Origin: Megaustenia siamemsis
Taxonomy: Eukaryota > Mollusca > Gastropoda > Stylommatophora > Ariophantidae
NCBI GenBank assembly: GCA_032433765.1
Contig: JAVIAB010000101.1
Coordinates: forward strand, 63,647,592 to 63,711,591
Reading direction: 5' to 3'
Length of the DNA stretch: 64,000 nucleotides
Shown: positions 9,530 to 20,737 of the stretch, piece after piece
Numbering within the stretch: the first letter of the stretch is position 1
How the letters are laid out: each line of letters begins with the position of its first letter
Notes under the pieces: generated by a model
What the model was told of the DNA's origin: nothing
What the model saw: the letters and a program-made list of their open reading frames with translations, nothing else
Databases searched by the model: none
Translations under genes and position numbers: made by a program

Positions 9530-11180
9530 TTGAATAGCAGGATTGGTGCACGTTTACATTATTACGATGTGACTCTTGGCAACGACAATACAAAGTCTAT
9601 GAGCCAGAACTTGAGAAACTTAGTACCATACGAGGTTCTCGTTTGACAGGTTGAAACAGTAGAGTTTCAGTACAGTCTTATTTTGAAAACGACGCCACGA
9701 ATATAAATGTTTGCTTTCTCTTTGTTCTAGCGCAATATGCGAAGGTTTGCTCCTGTGGTCATAGTTTCAATGATATGTCAGATACATACATGCGCTGTAC
9801 AATTAATGACATATTATGTTGTTATCAGTATAAGTGTGTCGCATTTCTCAAGTAGTCACCATCCGATCCATAAAAACGCTAAAGACGGATAAATTGTTGC
9901 ATTCCGTCAATGAAGAAACCAGACGTCATATTCCGAATCCAGATACACACAGCTGCTTACACCTACCCGCCAGGAGCGTACCGGTGTCCATTCAAGGTGT
10001 TCATTCAGCTCCGGGATAGAGAAGGAAACACCAGGTGATTGCAGAGTGTTCTCCGGTGGGTGTGGTTAAATGCGGAACTTGAGATGCACGGTACAGCCAC
10101 TGCTTGTCGACTTATATATCTGTGAGCATTGACGTGATGAAGAATTTCGTGTTTGACTGGATGAATACGCAACAACTGTGAGCTGAGATTCTGCAACATT
10201 CACGCATGGCAATCCGAGATATCGTACTTCCGTGTTACAAAAACATATTTGTGAACTACACCCTAGCAGTCTTAAAATATAGCCATACTCACTTTTACCA
10301 TCGAATCGGTGTTTATAAAATGTCGAGGTAGTTGTGTCCTTATATCTATCCACAGCCTTGTTCTTGTTTTCTAGGTCATAGTGATGTGCTCATGATTTGT
10401 CGCAAGTGACAATTTAGTGACGAGAGACTTAGCCTTTCTATTGATATTGTGTCACATGGTCCTGACACACTAAATGTCGGTACTATTTCATTTATCTTCT
10501 GCTGTGTACATGAGTCAAGTTCCTGACAATCGCCGCTAAATTCCCTAATAGATATCTTCTTAATGATTATTACAACATTGGTGCCATCTCGGAGTGCTGT
10601 TTTCAGAGTTACAGATTTGGGGGCAACATATTTTCTCACCACACTTTTATTGTAAGGAAGCAGGTAAGTAAATGACAATGGAACAGAACATTTGCAATAA
10701 TATGCGAATGTCAAGCAATATCAATGGTGAATTACATAAAAACAGATACAAATTGTGTTCGTCCTATATATTGTAAACGGTAATTACTCATACACGCATA
10801 TCTCACAGTAGTGAGAACATGTTGAGTAAACTAACATCCCATCTATTTTATTCTTCTAGGTTGTTTATTGTGCAGAGAGGGTAATATCATTCTGATGTAA
10901 AACGATCAATATATGCTAAACGTATGTGCTCTTAACATTCGTGACCATCTAGATGTTTTAACGACTTATGGGAATAACCAGAACTTAATAGAAGTTCAGT
11001 TCTTGTAAATTGATCATAAGCAATGACATTCACCATTTTTGGGCAGGCATTGAAAAGGAACAACTGCAACGTGCTGTGACAGCTGGAAATATTGAAGGGG
11101 AAAGTGGATCAGGAAAAAAGAGGGACAATAACTGACTATTTAAGAGTTGTTTTTTTTTTGTAAGAGGTCACCCACAACAT
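9530..11180. other. Long unique stretch, no supported gene
   Basis: Minus frames at 10,066-10,353 and 10,376-10,714 reach about 100 codons, but they have no domain I can name and no splice or repeat context. The sequence ends in a T run near 11,150. Confidence 0.4.
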
Positions 11181-11186
11181 TTAGAA

Positions 11187-11345
11187 GATGTACACAACGA
11201 TTACACATGCTGATGTACACAACGATTACACATGCTGATGTACACAACGATTACACATGCTGATGTACATAACTATTACACATGCTGATGTACACAACGA
11301 TTACACATGTTGATGTATACCACTATTACACATGCTGATGTAGAC
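11187..11345. repeat. 25-bp minisatellite, six units
   Basis: GATGTACACAACGATTACAC followed by ATGCT repeats with a 25-bp period (GATG at 11,187 and 11,212). The last units diverge. Confidence 0.9.
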
Positions 11346-11544
11346 ATTTATATAGAGACATGATCACCAATGCTAAAAAAACACGATACTTAATATTAAT
11401 GATGATGACAAAGTATTGTGAAGTGATGACAGCCTAATGTTTACTTTTGGAGTGCTCTTCCCATGAAGTCACGTATGTATCTAGCTTCTGAATGTCGACC
11501 TTCCAAACTGTCATTGTCATGAGGTTGGTTATTGATTTATTTGT

Positions 11545-12160
11545 TGGTTATCATGATTGTACCCCGAACATGTCCGTAGATGCAGCATGTCCCGTCCAAT
11601 AGCTGCCGACACCAGCTCCGTGTTGGTTGATACGTCTTCTTATGTGTCCACTAAGCCTCTCGTTTGAGGCTGTTCCTCTCTTTACTCCCACCTACTTCAT
11701 CCGAAAGACTCCACGTTTCCTATGCTCAACGAATCATTCAATATACAGGCGTGGGTGTAGTTTTGTGACTGGAACTAGATGACTATCTTGGTCACTGCCA
11801 TCATCTCTATCGTCATGCTACTCGTGGTCATAACGTAAGCCCCGCTGTCCTCTTTGACTGTCCAGCCCTCAGATCGTGTAGTTAATGCCCATGTGCTCCG
11901 TTGGTGTTGTATTACGGATCCGTCTGTATAGATGACTGCATCTTCATCGTCGTGTTATCCAAAATGAGAGCGTTGACCTGCACGTCAAACACGACTAGAA
12001 TCTGCTCCCGGCACTTCTCTCTGAGTGTAACAATACACAAGAATGTGCTTCCTAATGACTCATATACCGATATCCACTCCTCGTCAGTGTTGATGCTGGC
12101 AAGCCCATAGACCTGTTTGATAACATCTGCGCGACCCACCCATGATTTCCCCTTCTTAGC
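11545..12160 (-). mobile_element. LINE-D 3' fragment (RNase H region)
   Basis: The minus strand starts near 12,150 with the GRADVIKQVYGL and EEWISVYES region and runs through a damaged RNase H (counterpart of the DAVIYIDGS block at 57,480) to the CGGAGTGCAAT-type 3' end near 11,560. Frames are broken. Compared with the 54.9-58.1 kb copy it is strongly diverged, so it is an old insertion. Confidence 0.75.
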
Positions 12161-12164
12161 ATGG

Positions 12165-12480
12165 CATCTATCAGTTAATGTCTTTGTTTACTTTATAATT
12201 CCGCCACCTATCATTTAGTCCAGCTAGAAATGTTTCTTTGCATTTTATATCTAAGATATGAACTGTGTTCTGACAACATAGCCATGCACATATCATGCAT
12301 TGATTTTTTCACTTGTGATTTATTGTATAAAGAAACAGAGTGTAGGTCAATATACGGATTGAAGCAGGAGCTAGATGCTGATGGGCATGAAAAGTTTATA
12401 AACAAGGGGTGTTTTCTGGATATTGTAAATGTGGAATAGTAAACAATGTAGCGTTTCACCTTCGGGCTTCAAGATAAAAC
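12165..12480. other. Spacer before LINE-C
   Basis: Overlapping short frames exist on both strands without motifs. Part of it may be the 5' untranslated region of LINE-C. Confidence 0.35.
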
Positions 12481-12508
12481 ATCCGAATGCTGATAAAGAG
12501 CCAAAATA

Positions 12509-13477
12509 ATGGAGAAACAATCGCGATCATACAGACATAATGTAAATAGAATTGCAACCATCAATATTTGCGGTATCAGAGACAAAGAAGAACAATTAAT
12601 CGACGCAATGATAAAAAGAAAAATCAAAATACTTGGAGTAGCAGACACAAGACTGAAGGAGAAACAAACAAGGAAAGCGTACATGAATTATACCATAATA
12701 AACTCAGGAGTTAACACCAACGAAGTAGCAAAACACGGAGTAGGATTCATTGTAGACCCAGAAACGTCCAAAAACATTATAGAAATACATCAACATTCAG
12801 AAAGGATAATTACCCTAAGAGTAATAGAAAACAACGTCAATATAACATACATCCAAATATATGCATTTTGCAACAACAACAACGAAGAGAGCGAAGAATT
12901 CTACGAAACACTGAACGAAATCATAAACACAGTAAATAAGAACGAATATCTACTGGTGATGGGGGACTTTAACGGGAGACCAGGAAAACGCAATTATGAG
13001 AACTCCAAATATCTGGGCCCATTTGGAGATAACACAAATAGAAAGAACGAAAATGGCAACCGAATGCTTGAATTATGCAATCAACATAAATTATACATAA
13101 CTAACACTTTCTTTAAACATAAAGACTCACAAATATACACCTGGTATAAATGGAACGATAACAACTGTAAAAGTCAAATAGATTTCATCCTAGCGAGAAC
13201 ACAAAGGAAGAGGAAAATCAGAGACAGCAGAGCGGTGCCTAACATCACAAATGATACAGACCATAAAATGGTGCTAATAACCATCCAGAAAGCAAAACAA
13301 GACAACAAGAACCAATTGAAAACAAGAAAACAATCCGAAAGAACAATAAAATTAAGCCAACTTAAAACAGAAGATAAAAAGAAAGAAATAGAAAAACAAC
13401 TAGAAAACCAATTTAAACAACTACCACAACAAATAGCTACAGTAGATAACGAGTGGCTCATATTCAAAAATCATTGA
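12509..13477 (+). pseudogene. LINE-C endonuclease (EEP fold)
   Basis: A 322-residue frame. It would nick target DNA to prime reverse transcription. Visible motifs are NICGIRDKEE near the N-terminus, GVADTRL at about 43-49, GDFNGR at 152-157, SQIDFIL, and the terminal D251-H252 pair that forms part of the active site in this fold. A lysine-rich linker follows. The frame ends early because the A run near 13,466 is one base shorter than in copy 2, where the frame runs on. The start is the first ATG of the open frame, 90-odd bases before which nothing is conserved. Confidence 0.85.
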
Positions 13478-13489
13478 CGAAAATAGCAA

Positions 13490-14347
13490 CCACAATATGC
13501 GGAACGAAGCAAAGAAAGAAGGAGGGAAAGATGAGGACTCCATGGTGGAATGACATAGTCAAGAACGCCATAAAAAGAAAGAAAAAACTATACAAAATCT
13601 GGCTAAAAACTAAAAAGCCAAGCGATTATGATATATACACAATAGAAAGAAGAGAAGTGAAGAAATTAATCAAAGAAGAAAAACATAAAGCATGGATAAA
13701 ATTTGGCGAAATGATTAGTAACAACCACAAATCAGCAACCAGAGATTTCTATAGAACAATTAAAGCCATAAGACAAAAGAAAGACAAGTATGACCCAACT
13801 GAAATCATCAATGATAAACGAGGCCAAGCAATAACAAACAAAGCACAAATCTTAACGAGATGGAAAGAATATTTCGAAGAGCTTTTGAATGTAGAAACAA
13901 CAAGTCCAAAAACTCACAAAAAACAACTAACAGTTGGCGATAAAGAACGAAATATACTAATGGAAGAAATAGAAGAAACATTGCGACTAGCACCAAGAAA
14001 CAATGCCCCAGGAATCGATAACATCACAGTAGAAAAGCTAGCAGCAGCGGGAGAGGCAGGATGTAAATGGCTACACAGAATATTCAGCACTGCATGGATA
14101 CAACAGCAAGTCCCAGACGACTGGAAACAGTCCATTTTATTACCAATATGGAAAAAGAAGGGCAGCAGAAGAGACTGCAACCAATATAGAGGAATATCGC
14201 TATTAAGCCACACAGGGAAGTTGTATGCCAAGATAGTTGAAAAAAAGATTGAGACCAATTATAGACCCGCAACTACGCGATGCTCAGATGGGCTTCAGGA
14301 GGAACAGAGGTTGCACAGATGCCCTATTTATCATAAAACAACTAGCG
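13490..14347 (+). pseudogene. LINE-C RT, N-terminal half
   Basis: The frame 13,453-14,394 carries the linker (TPWWNDIVKNAI) and the first RT blocks: APGIDNITVEKL, VPDDWKQSILLPIWKKKG and CNQYRGISLLSHTGKLYAKI. The next block (DPQLRDAQMGFRRNRGC) is in another frame that opens at 14,237, so a frameshift lies in the GAAAAAAAG run near 14,235. The same frameshift is present in copy 2, so it predates the tandem duplication. Confidence 0.85.
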
Positions 14348-14358
14348 GAGAAAACAAT

Positions 14359-14667
14359 CATCATCATCATCATGTACCCTGCCGGTTGGCGTAGGCGATC
14401 ATGTCCCTCCACAATCTTCTATCTACAGTGCATCGTATCAGTTCTGTTGACTGTTTTCCATGCCATGACACCAAACTATCCAGTATTTTCTCTCTTTATC
14501 GTCCGCGATCTCTCTTTCCTTTTATTTTGCCAGTTGTAACCAAGTATTCCAACTTTCCTCTTCTCATGATGTGCCCAAAAAATGTTGATTGCTTCTTTCT
14601 GATGATTTTTTAAGAGCTCCCTTTTTGTGTTGGCCTCTTTGAGAACTTCCTCATTAGAAGAAGACAA
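14359..14667 (-). mobile_element. LINE-B insertion in LINE-C copy 1, 11-bp TSD
   Basis: GAGAAAACAAT at 14,348-14,358 and 14,668-14,678 brackets 309 bp. Reading the minus strand gives NEEVLKEANTKRELL and the LEYLVTTGK-like end. The CATCATCATCATCATG tail sits at the left edge, as expected for a minus-strand insertion. Removing it rejoins the RT sequence between the QLAEK and TLYTAF blocks. Confidence 0.95.
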
Positions 14668-14678
14668 GAGAAAACAAT

Positions 14679-15837
14679 AGAGCATAATAAAACACTGTAT
14701 ACAGCTTTTATTGACCAAGAAAACGCGTTCGATAGGGTGGACAGGGAACAACTATGGTCCGCATTGCCCTTGTACGGAGTGAGTCACCACCTAGTAGAGA
14801 TATGCAAGAGCCTCTATGAAAATAGTCCCACTACAGTAAGATCTTCAGCAGGTTACTCTAAACATTTCACCATTAACTCCGGAGTAAGACAAGGCTGCGT
14901 GCTTTCCCCCGTACTTTTCATCACATATATGGACAATATATGCAAATTATCATGCCCAATCAGAGGAAACATACCAACACGGATGACAACAAACGATAAC
15001 ACAGAAGAGAACGAAATATGCGTACCAGAAAACAACAGAAGAGAGGAAGAAATAAATGAATATTATTTGCAGACGACCAAGTTCTGGTACATGAAACAAC
15101 TGAGGACCTACAAGAACATATCAACAGGCTAAACAACACTTGTAAACAATACAACATGAAGATCAACATAAGTAAAACCGAAGTAATGGCAATAGCGAAC
15201 TAAACATCTTTATAGATAATACATCTTTGAAGCAAGTTGACAATTTTAAATATCTGGGTAGCACGCTAACACAAGACAATAACCAAGAAAGAGAGATAGA
15301 TATAAGGTGTAACAAAGCATGCCAGGTTATAGGCCAAGTATCAACACTATTGAAAAACAAAGCAATAACTACGGAAGCAAAAAGGGCAATATACAAATCA
15401 ATTTTTCTACCAACTCTGTGCTATCAGTGCCAGAATTGGACGCTGGACTCTAGAACAATAAGAAAGATAACGACCACCGAAATGAAATGTGTCAGAAGAA
15501 TGGCAGGTAACAGCTTAAGGGACAGAGTAAGAAACACTGACCTGAGGAAGAAACTCGAAATTTAACCAGCCATCGAATACATAAAGAAACAACAGATAAA
15601 TTGGTTCGGCCACATAACAAGACAGAAAAAACTAACAATGAATCAAAGAGCCATAAACAAACGCTACGAAAACGTCAGATTAAGAGGAAGACCGAGAAAG
15701 AGATGGATAAAGGGAATACTAGAGTCACTATGAGGAATAACATCAGAAGAGGCCAACAGAAGAGCAAAGAATCGCAGATTGTTTCTCCCCTCGAGGCCAA
15801 CGGCAATAGAGGAACAATAGAAGAGGAAGAAGAATGA
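14679..15837 (+). pseudogene. LINE-C RT, C-terminal half
   Basis: Blocks in order: TLYTAFIDQENAFDRVDRE (first catalytic aspartate), SGVRQGCVLSP (14,880), a region where the FADD block is frameshifted out (15,058), DNFKYLGSTLTQ, TLCYQCQNWTLDSR, CVRRMAGNSLRD (frame 15,227-15,565), WFGHITRQ and RLRGRPRKRW (near 15,600-15,720). The last is a common C-terminal signature of this class. At least three frame changes make it non-functional. Confidence 0.85.
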
Positions 15838-15846
15838 TGATAAATA

Positions 15847-16135
15847 GAGGGAAGACCGTAACAAAGATGCACATGCTTACCTGTTAGATAGAATATTGAT
15901 AGACACGACCCAGATATAATTTAGAGTAAAGAAGTGAAAGAAGATTAAGAACGGACGGTGGTTAATAGTAATGGATAAATCGTCTATGCAGTTAGATAAA
16001 TGCGGGCTAAGTGATTAGGACATTTCAACATTGTGATACTTTCACGTAAATGGTTTGTTTTGCCGTGTAACATTTACACCTTCATGTGAACATTTACATT
16101 TTAGATGGAATAAGCACCTAGTCAGCTATGCTTTA
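15847..16135. other. Spacer between LINE-C and LINE-D
   Basis: Nothing recognised. Repeated almost unchanged at about 29,870-30,165 in unit 2. Confidence 0.4.
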
Positions 16136-16510
16136 GTTTAGTTCAGATCCCGGATCATTCTCGCTGCACGTCAGACACGCCCATAAGTGTTAGATCTCCC
16201 TCCAGGTATACCTCTCACATGGAGACTTATTACTCCAGTCCTGTGTTGATTTGTTATTGTTTCTGTGTCTTCCCTCAAAGCTATCATTTCTGGCGTCTCC
16301 GGTTTGACCAAATTTTCACGCAGTCTGGGTATGGTTGTAGATTCATGATCATTGCCTGAATCATTACTCGCCCTACCTCTCTCAGCGCATTCAGAATGTC
16401 AGCACAGGCAATTACACGTTCACCATCCACGTCAACCTGCCAGCTCGTTAATTTGCTTTGAATCCAGAGTGTCAAGTGACGAAAATGAAACATATACCAG
16501 TATGTCATGA
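16136..16510 (-). mobile_element. LINE-D 3' scrap, unit 1
   Basis: On the minus strand a frame reads CADILNALREVGR, which matches RADIINALRDVGR of the better LINE-D copies (38.1 kb, 41.9 kb), and in unit 2 continues to NQHRTGV. This region lies between RNase H and the 3' end. The N-terminal part of the frame (HLTLWIQSKL) is not LINE-D-like, so the left half may be other sequence. Confidence 0.65.
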
Positions 16511-17290
16511 GTTATTTATTAACACCAACCAATGTGATCTTTAGTAAAAATAAGCCACTGTATTCTTTAGTAACACCAACCAGTGATGCTCTTTAATAAC
16601 ACCAACCATTGTACTCTGTAGTAATACCAACCACTGTGTTCTTTAGTGACAACAACAACTATGTTCTTTAATAAAAATAAACCAATGTGTTCTTTAGTAA
16701 TACCAACCACTGTGATCTTTAGTAATACCAACCACTGTGATCTTTAGTAACACTAACCACTGCGTTCTTTAATAACACCAACTACAGTGCCCTTTATTAA
16801 CACCAACCACTGAGTTCTTTAGCGACAACAACGACTGTGTTCTTTAGTAATACCAAACATTGTGTTCTTTAGTAAGACTAACCACTGTTTTCTTTAGTAA
16901 CACCAACAAACTGAGTTCCTTAGTAACACCAACAAACTGAGTTCTATAGTAACACAAACAAACTGTTCTTTAGTAACACCAGCCAATGTATTCTTTAGTG
17001 ATATCAAACACTGTGTTATTTAGTAACAACAGACAATGTACTCTTTAATTACACCAACCACTGTACTCTTTAATAACACCAGTCACTGTGTTCTTTAGTA
17101 ACACCAACCAATGTGTTCTTTAGTGACATCAACCGCTGTGTTCTTTAATAAGACCAACCACTGTATTCTTTAGTGAGACCAACCGCTGCGTTCTTTAGTG
17201 AAAGCAACCCATGTGGTCTTAAGTGACAACAACCACTGCGTTCTTTAGTGAAAGCAACCAATGTGGTCTTTAGTGGCACCAACTATATTC
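16510..17290. repeat. 25-bp satellite-like array, about 31 units (unit 1)
   Basis: Degenerate units of TTCTTTAGTAACACCAACCA then CTGTG recur every 24-26 bp over nearly 800 bp. The unit 2 copy at 30,535-31,265 keeps most unit-specific variants in order but has lost a unit or two near its end, which shows small indels after duplication. Confidence 0.95.
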
Positions 17291-17910
17291 ACTCTAGGAA
17301 ACAACTGTTTTGAGAGACTATTCTCTTTATGCAACAGCTTTAATCTTTCATTTCAGATTGCAAATCAAACTTTATGGGTAAGTAATGTTAACATTAGAAA
17401 TGGGATTTGTTTTTGTGAAAAAGAAACCTCGAAACTGTTTACTCATTAACATGTACAGTTTTAACATTTAGCCAATCAAGTTAAAATGGATAATCATGCA
17501 CTGATGTTTGCAACCTGGATAACCAGTCTTGTCATGTGGTACTTAATGTATTATTTCTGATTTGTGCAATAATCAGACATTATTTTATAATGGTAATAGT
17601 CGGATACTGTGAGCCATAATTATACAAGCATCCAACTTCTGTTGATGTGCCAAACGTTTTGTCAATGTCAAATTCAAGGGACGAAAAGAACATTCACCCA
17701 CTTGTTGACAATGTGTGACAGAGGAAGCTTATTTGGACTTTTCCTGTTTTGTCATTTAGTACGGAGCATCAAGTTCGTGACACATTGGCTCGATGTTTAT
17801 TTCTCGCATAAGTGGTGATGAGGTTAGGCACAACATTTTTGACAATCTCTTTTTCTATGGTACTGTATATTGCACTACACCTTGCATTTGACAAATAACA
17901 TGACACTTTT
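17291..17910. other. Unique stretch, no supported gene (unit 1)
   Basis: Short plus frames (17,261-17,449 and 17,609-17,818) have no motif. Unit 2 carries frameshifting differences in the same place, which argues against coding constraint. Confidence 0.45.
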
Positions 17911-17915
17911 CTTTC

Positions 17916-17978
17916 TCTCCCTCTCTCTCTCTCACTATCTCTCTCTCTATATATATATATATCTATATCTCTCTATCT

Positions 17979-18019
<41 letters not shown>
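17916..18019. repeat. (CT)n(TA)n microsatellite, unit 1
   Basis: A CT tract followed by TA repeats directly beside the LINE-E start. In unit 2 (31,890-32,024) the TA part is longer, a length change since duplication. Confidence 0.9.
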
Positions 18020-18021
<2 letters not shown>

Positions 18022-18848
18022 GTCATTCTCTAAGGAGAGAGAAATGAAAGAGTTGACAAACATATTGACTGGCCAAGAACACACTTATCATTATTATTGG
18101 AAATACCTAGTTTAAGTAACACCAAAGACGTATGTGGATATAGCAAAACCCAGGAAGAACAGACGTAATCGAATTGATTATAACATGAAAACAACAGACT
18201 TAGAAACAAACTGGTGCGTGAACACTAGACCAGGGGTCGATTGAAATAGCGATCATGTACCAGTTGTTGGAAAACTTAGAATTACATTAAAAACAGATAC
18301 ACGAGCATCAGTTAACATCACGTTAAATTTAGATGTACTCAATTCAGACAAGAGGTTCTGTCTATTTATCTTTCGTTCACCTGTAGTATTGTCTATATCT
18401 GCAATGTCATTTCCTGTATATATTTTACAGTCCTTTGTAATTATTGCAGTAGCCCATATAGTTTTGTTTTTATTGTTGCATCTATGGGCCAATGAACTCA
18501 AACATCAACTTTCATTGCATTGCCTAAAATGAATGGTCCAGTTGAATGCAGTGACTTTAGAACAATAAACCAAATGCCCCATGTTACAAAAACTTGGTAA
18601 AAGTTATACAGGGAAGGATTCATAATAAAACCAATACTGAATTAGATGTGCAGCAATTTGGATTTAGGGAAAATAGTGGGACAAAAAAAGCCATATTCTG
18701 CATGAGAACATCAATCGAAAAGAACACAGAAGTAAACAAACAAATATATGCCTCCTTCATAGACTACACCAAAGCTTTTGATAGAGTACATCATAAACAG
18801 CTTATAGAATGCCTAAAAGAGATACATATAGATTACATGGACATACGA
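18020..18848 (+). mobile_element. LINE-E, unit 1, truncated by a deletion
   Basis: The plus strand has the end of an endonuclease-like region (KELTN-like, GRTDVIELI), a linker, then RT blocks: VIQGRIHNKT, DVQQFGFRENSGTKKA and YASFIDYTKAFDRVHHKQL (18,594-18,840). The sequence stops at 18,848 where unit 2 continues for another 1.1 kb of RT. The middle part (18,300-18,540) does not translate as RT and may be inserted or inverted. Confidence 0.8.
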
Positions 18849-18929
18849 ATATTTCCCTATTGCTATTTTATTCATATCCTTAGTGTTATTTGTTTACTCT
18901 ATATAAGCACCTGCTCACCCATTCTTTTC

Positions 18930-19390
18930 TAGATGGTCTGTACCATACCGGTTGTCGTAGGTGATCATGTTATTCCACAATCTTCTATCCACAGTGCATC
19001 GTATCAGCTCTGTTGTTGACTGCTTTCCGTGAAATGACACCAAGCTATCCCGTATTTTCTATATTTGTCGTCCGCGATATCTCTTTCTTTTATTTTGCCA
19101 GTTGTAAACAAGTATTCCAAATTTTCTTTTCTCATGCTGCGCCCGAAAAAAGTTGATTGTTTATTTCTGATGTTTTTTAGCATCTGCCTTTTTGTGTTGG
19201 CTTATTTGAGAACTTCATCATTGGTCTTTTTAGCTGTCCAGGGAATTTTCAACATTCTTCTGAGAAATCCGATCGCTGTGGCCTAGTCGTCTTTTTCATT
19301 TGTTTTATCTACTGTCCATGATTCGTTTCCATAGATCAGATTTGGTTCTATGGTTACTACACCATACATTAATATTGAGAAGAAATAACA
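18930..19390 (-). mobile_element. LINE-B-related copy, unit 1
   Basis: The minus strand repeats the LINE-B C-terminal signature (NDEVLKEANTKRQML and an LEYLFTTGKIKGK-like stretch in the unit 2 copy), but it is more diverged from the 4.7 and 14.4 kb copies, with GTGAAATGACACC replacing the usual GCCATGACACC. It is an older subfamily member. Its counterpart is at 34,575-35,040. Confidence 0.8.
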
Positions 19391-20735
19391 TTTTGCTATT
19401 TTTAGTTTTCGCTGGTCATATTTGTCATGACATTAATATATTTAAACACGAAAGACTAACAATCAGAACAAATATACAAATTTGTTGAAGCAAAGTATGC
19501 TTTAGTACGCGTCTATGTGGATCACAAACCTCCACTACCTAATACATGGCTAGAGAGAAAGTTAACAAGCTTTCCCGTCCGTATGTCTTCGTATGACAAT
19601 GATCATTCAATGACAGAACAACGTAAAAATACTTCTCACAAGGGGTCAAAGCTACCATATTTCATGGCAGCACTTAGTAGTTGGAGATGATAGTGTTTGG
19701 GTCATGTGATAAGAATTATAAGGCTGTTCTCAGGACTTTCAAAAGATAATTCTCTATAAGTGAAAACGGTTGGGAAAATATGGCATCAGATTGTATCACA
19801 TAAAAAATGCACTTAAACATGTGATGAAAAAAATAATGTACACAGGGGAAAACAAAATGTAGTGGGGAAATAACGTGAATTCAGGCAACAAAAATATATC
19901 TTGGTCATTATGATTTTGACCCTCTCTATTCAACCTTGCCAAATTCAGTCACTAGAGAAATTGCTCAGTAAAACAGTATCCAGGATAAAACACTTATATA
20001 TTACCAGCTTATGATAGATCTTGTTTGCTAGCTACCAACCGTCTGGTAAGATATCAAAGACTAAAGGCTGTTCTAAATGAAGTTTTGAACTTTATTTTCT
20101 ACGTTTGCTACAATCATGACTTCTATAATAAAAGAATCGCTTTGAAGTGACTCATAGTCAATTGTAATATTGTTCACAGCTAAAGGGCATCCAATAATTT
20201 TTGCAGTCGATGTCATTAGTGCGTGTCACAATGACCTATGTTCATTTTATCGCCACGCCAATGAGGAAACTGTGCAGATATAAATAATTAAACTCACAGA
20301 CAAAATTATCTATAGCTTGTTTCATAAGTCGTGCCCAACTTTAAAAATCAATATCTTTTAAACCGCTTTTTGTAATTTTAAAAAATTTGCATGTATAGTT
20401 ATAATGATTAGAATCCAACAGGGAATTAATTTCATTAAAAACAAACATTTGGTTATTATTATTGCTTATTTGATTTATATAAATTTATAACGACCCATTG
20501 ATGTAGTCAAAACTTAGTGTTTTACAGTATTTAAGTTAAAAATAGCGATTACAAATCCATACACACGTTTTTGCACGCTTTCCGCATGAGTTCTCTGACA
20601 CAATTACTACTTGTAGTAAACACGAGACATTGTGTGTTCCATTTCCGTTAATTCAGCGGCGTAACGTGGAACAATAACATTTATCATGAGTCTTAAAATG
20701 AAATTCAGCAGTTTACAAAACATCGCAATAAAAAT
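19391..20735. other. Unique AT-rich stretch
   Basis: No gene. The part up to 20,040 is shared with unit 2 (35,041-35,688). From 20,041 the sequence exists only in unit 1. The left end of the transposon at 20.7 kb must lie in this stretch, but I could not find a convincing terminal inverted repeat by eye. Confidence 0.4.
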
Positions 20736-20737
20736 GT

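Larger units (their letters stand above)
12490..15846 (+). mobile_element. LINE-C copy 1, nearly full-length
   Basis: In order: endonuclease, linker, RT, thumb and a basic C-terminal end, then a GAAGAATGATGATAAA tail. This is the usual architecture of an APE-type non-LTR retrotransposon with one long frame. Known lesions are a one-base loss in an A run near 13,466, an extra A near 14,235 (shared with copy 2), the LINE-B insertion at 14,359-14,667, and a one-base loss near 15,058 just before the FADD block. The right part from 13,266 is duplicated at 27,292. No RNase H is seen. Confidence 0.9.

Noticed and set aside
10376..10714. 112-residue minus frame
   Set aside because: No recognised motif, no upstream or downstream exons visible, and length within chance for 64 kb of sequence.
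17870..18115. Plus frame with SLSLSHYLSLYIYIYIY
   Set aside because: Low-complexity translation of CT and TA repeats. The unit 2 version differs in length.
18253..18501. 82-residue minus frame, conserved in unit 2
   Set aside because: Conserved only because of the duplication. It lies antisense to the LINE-E linker and has no motif of its own.
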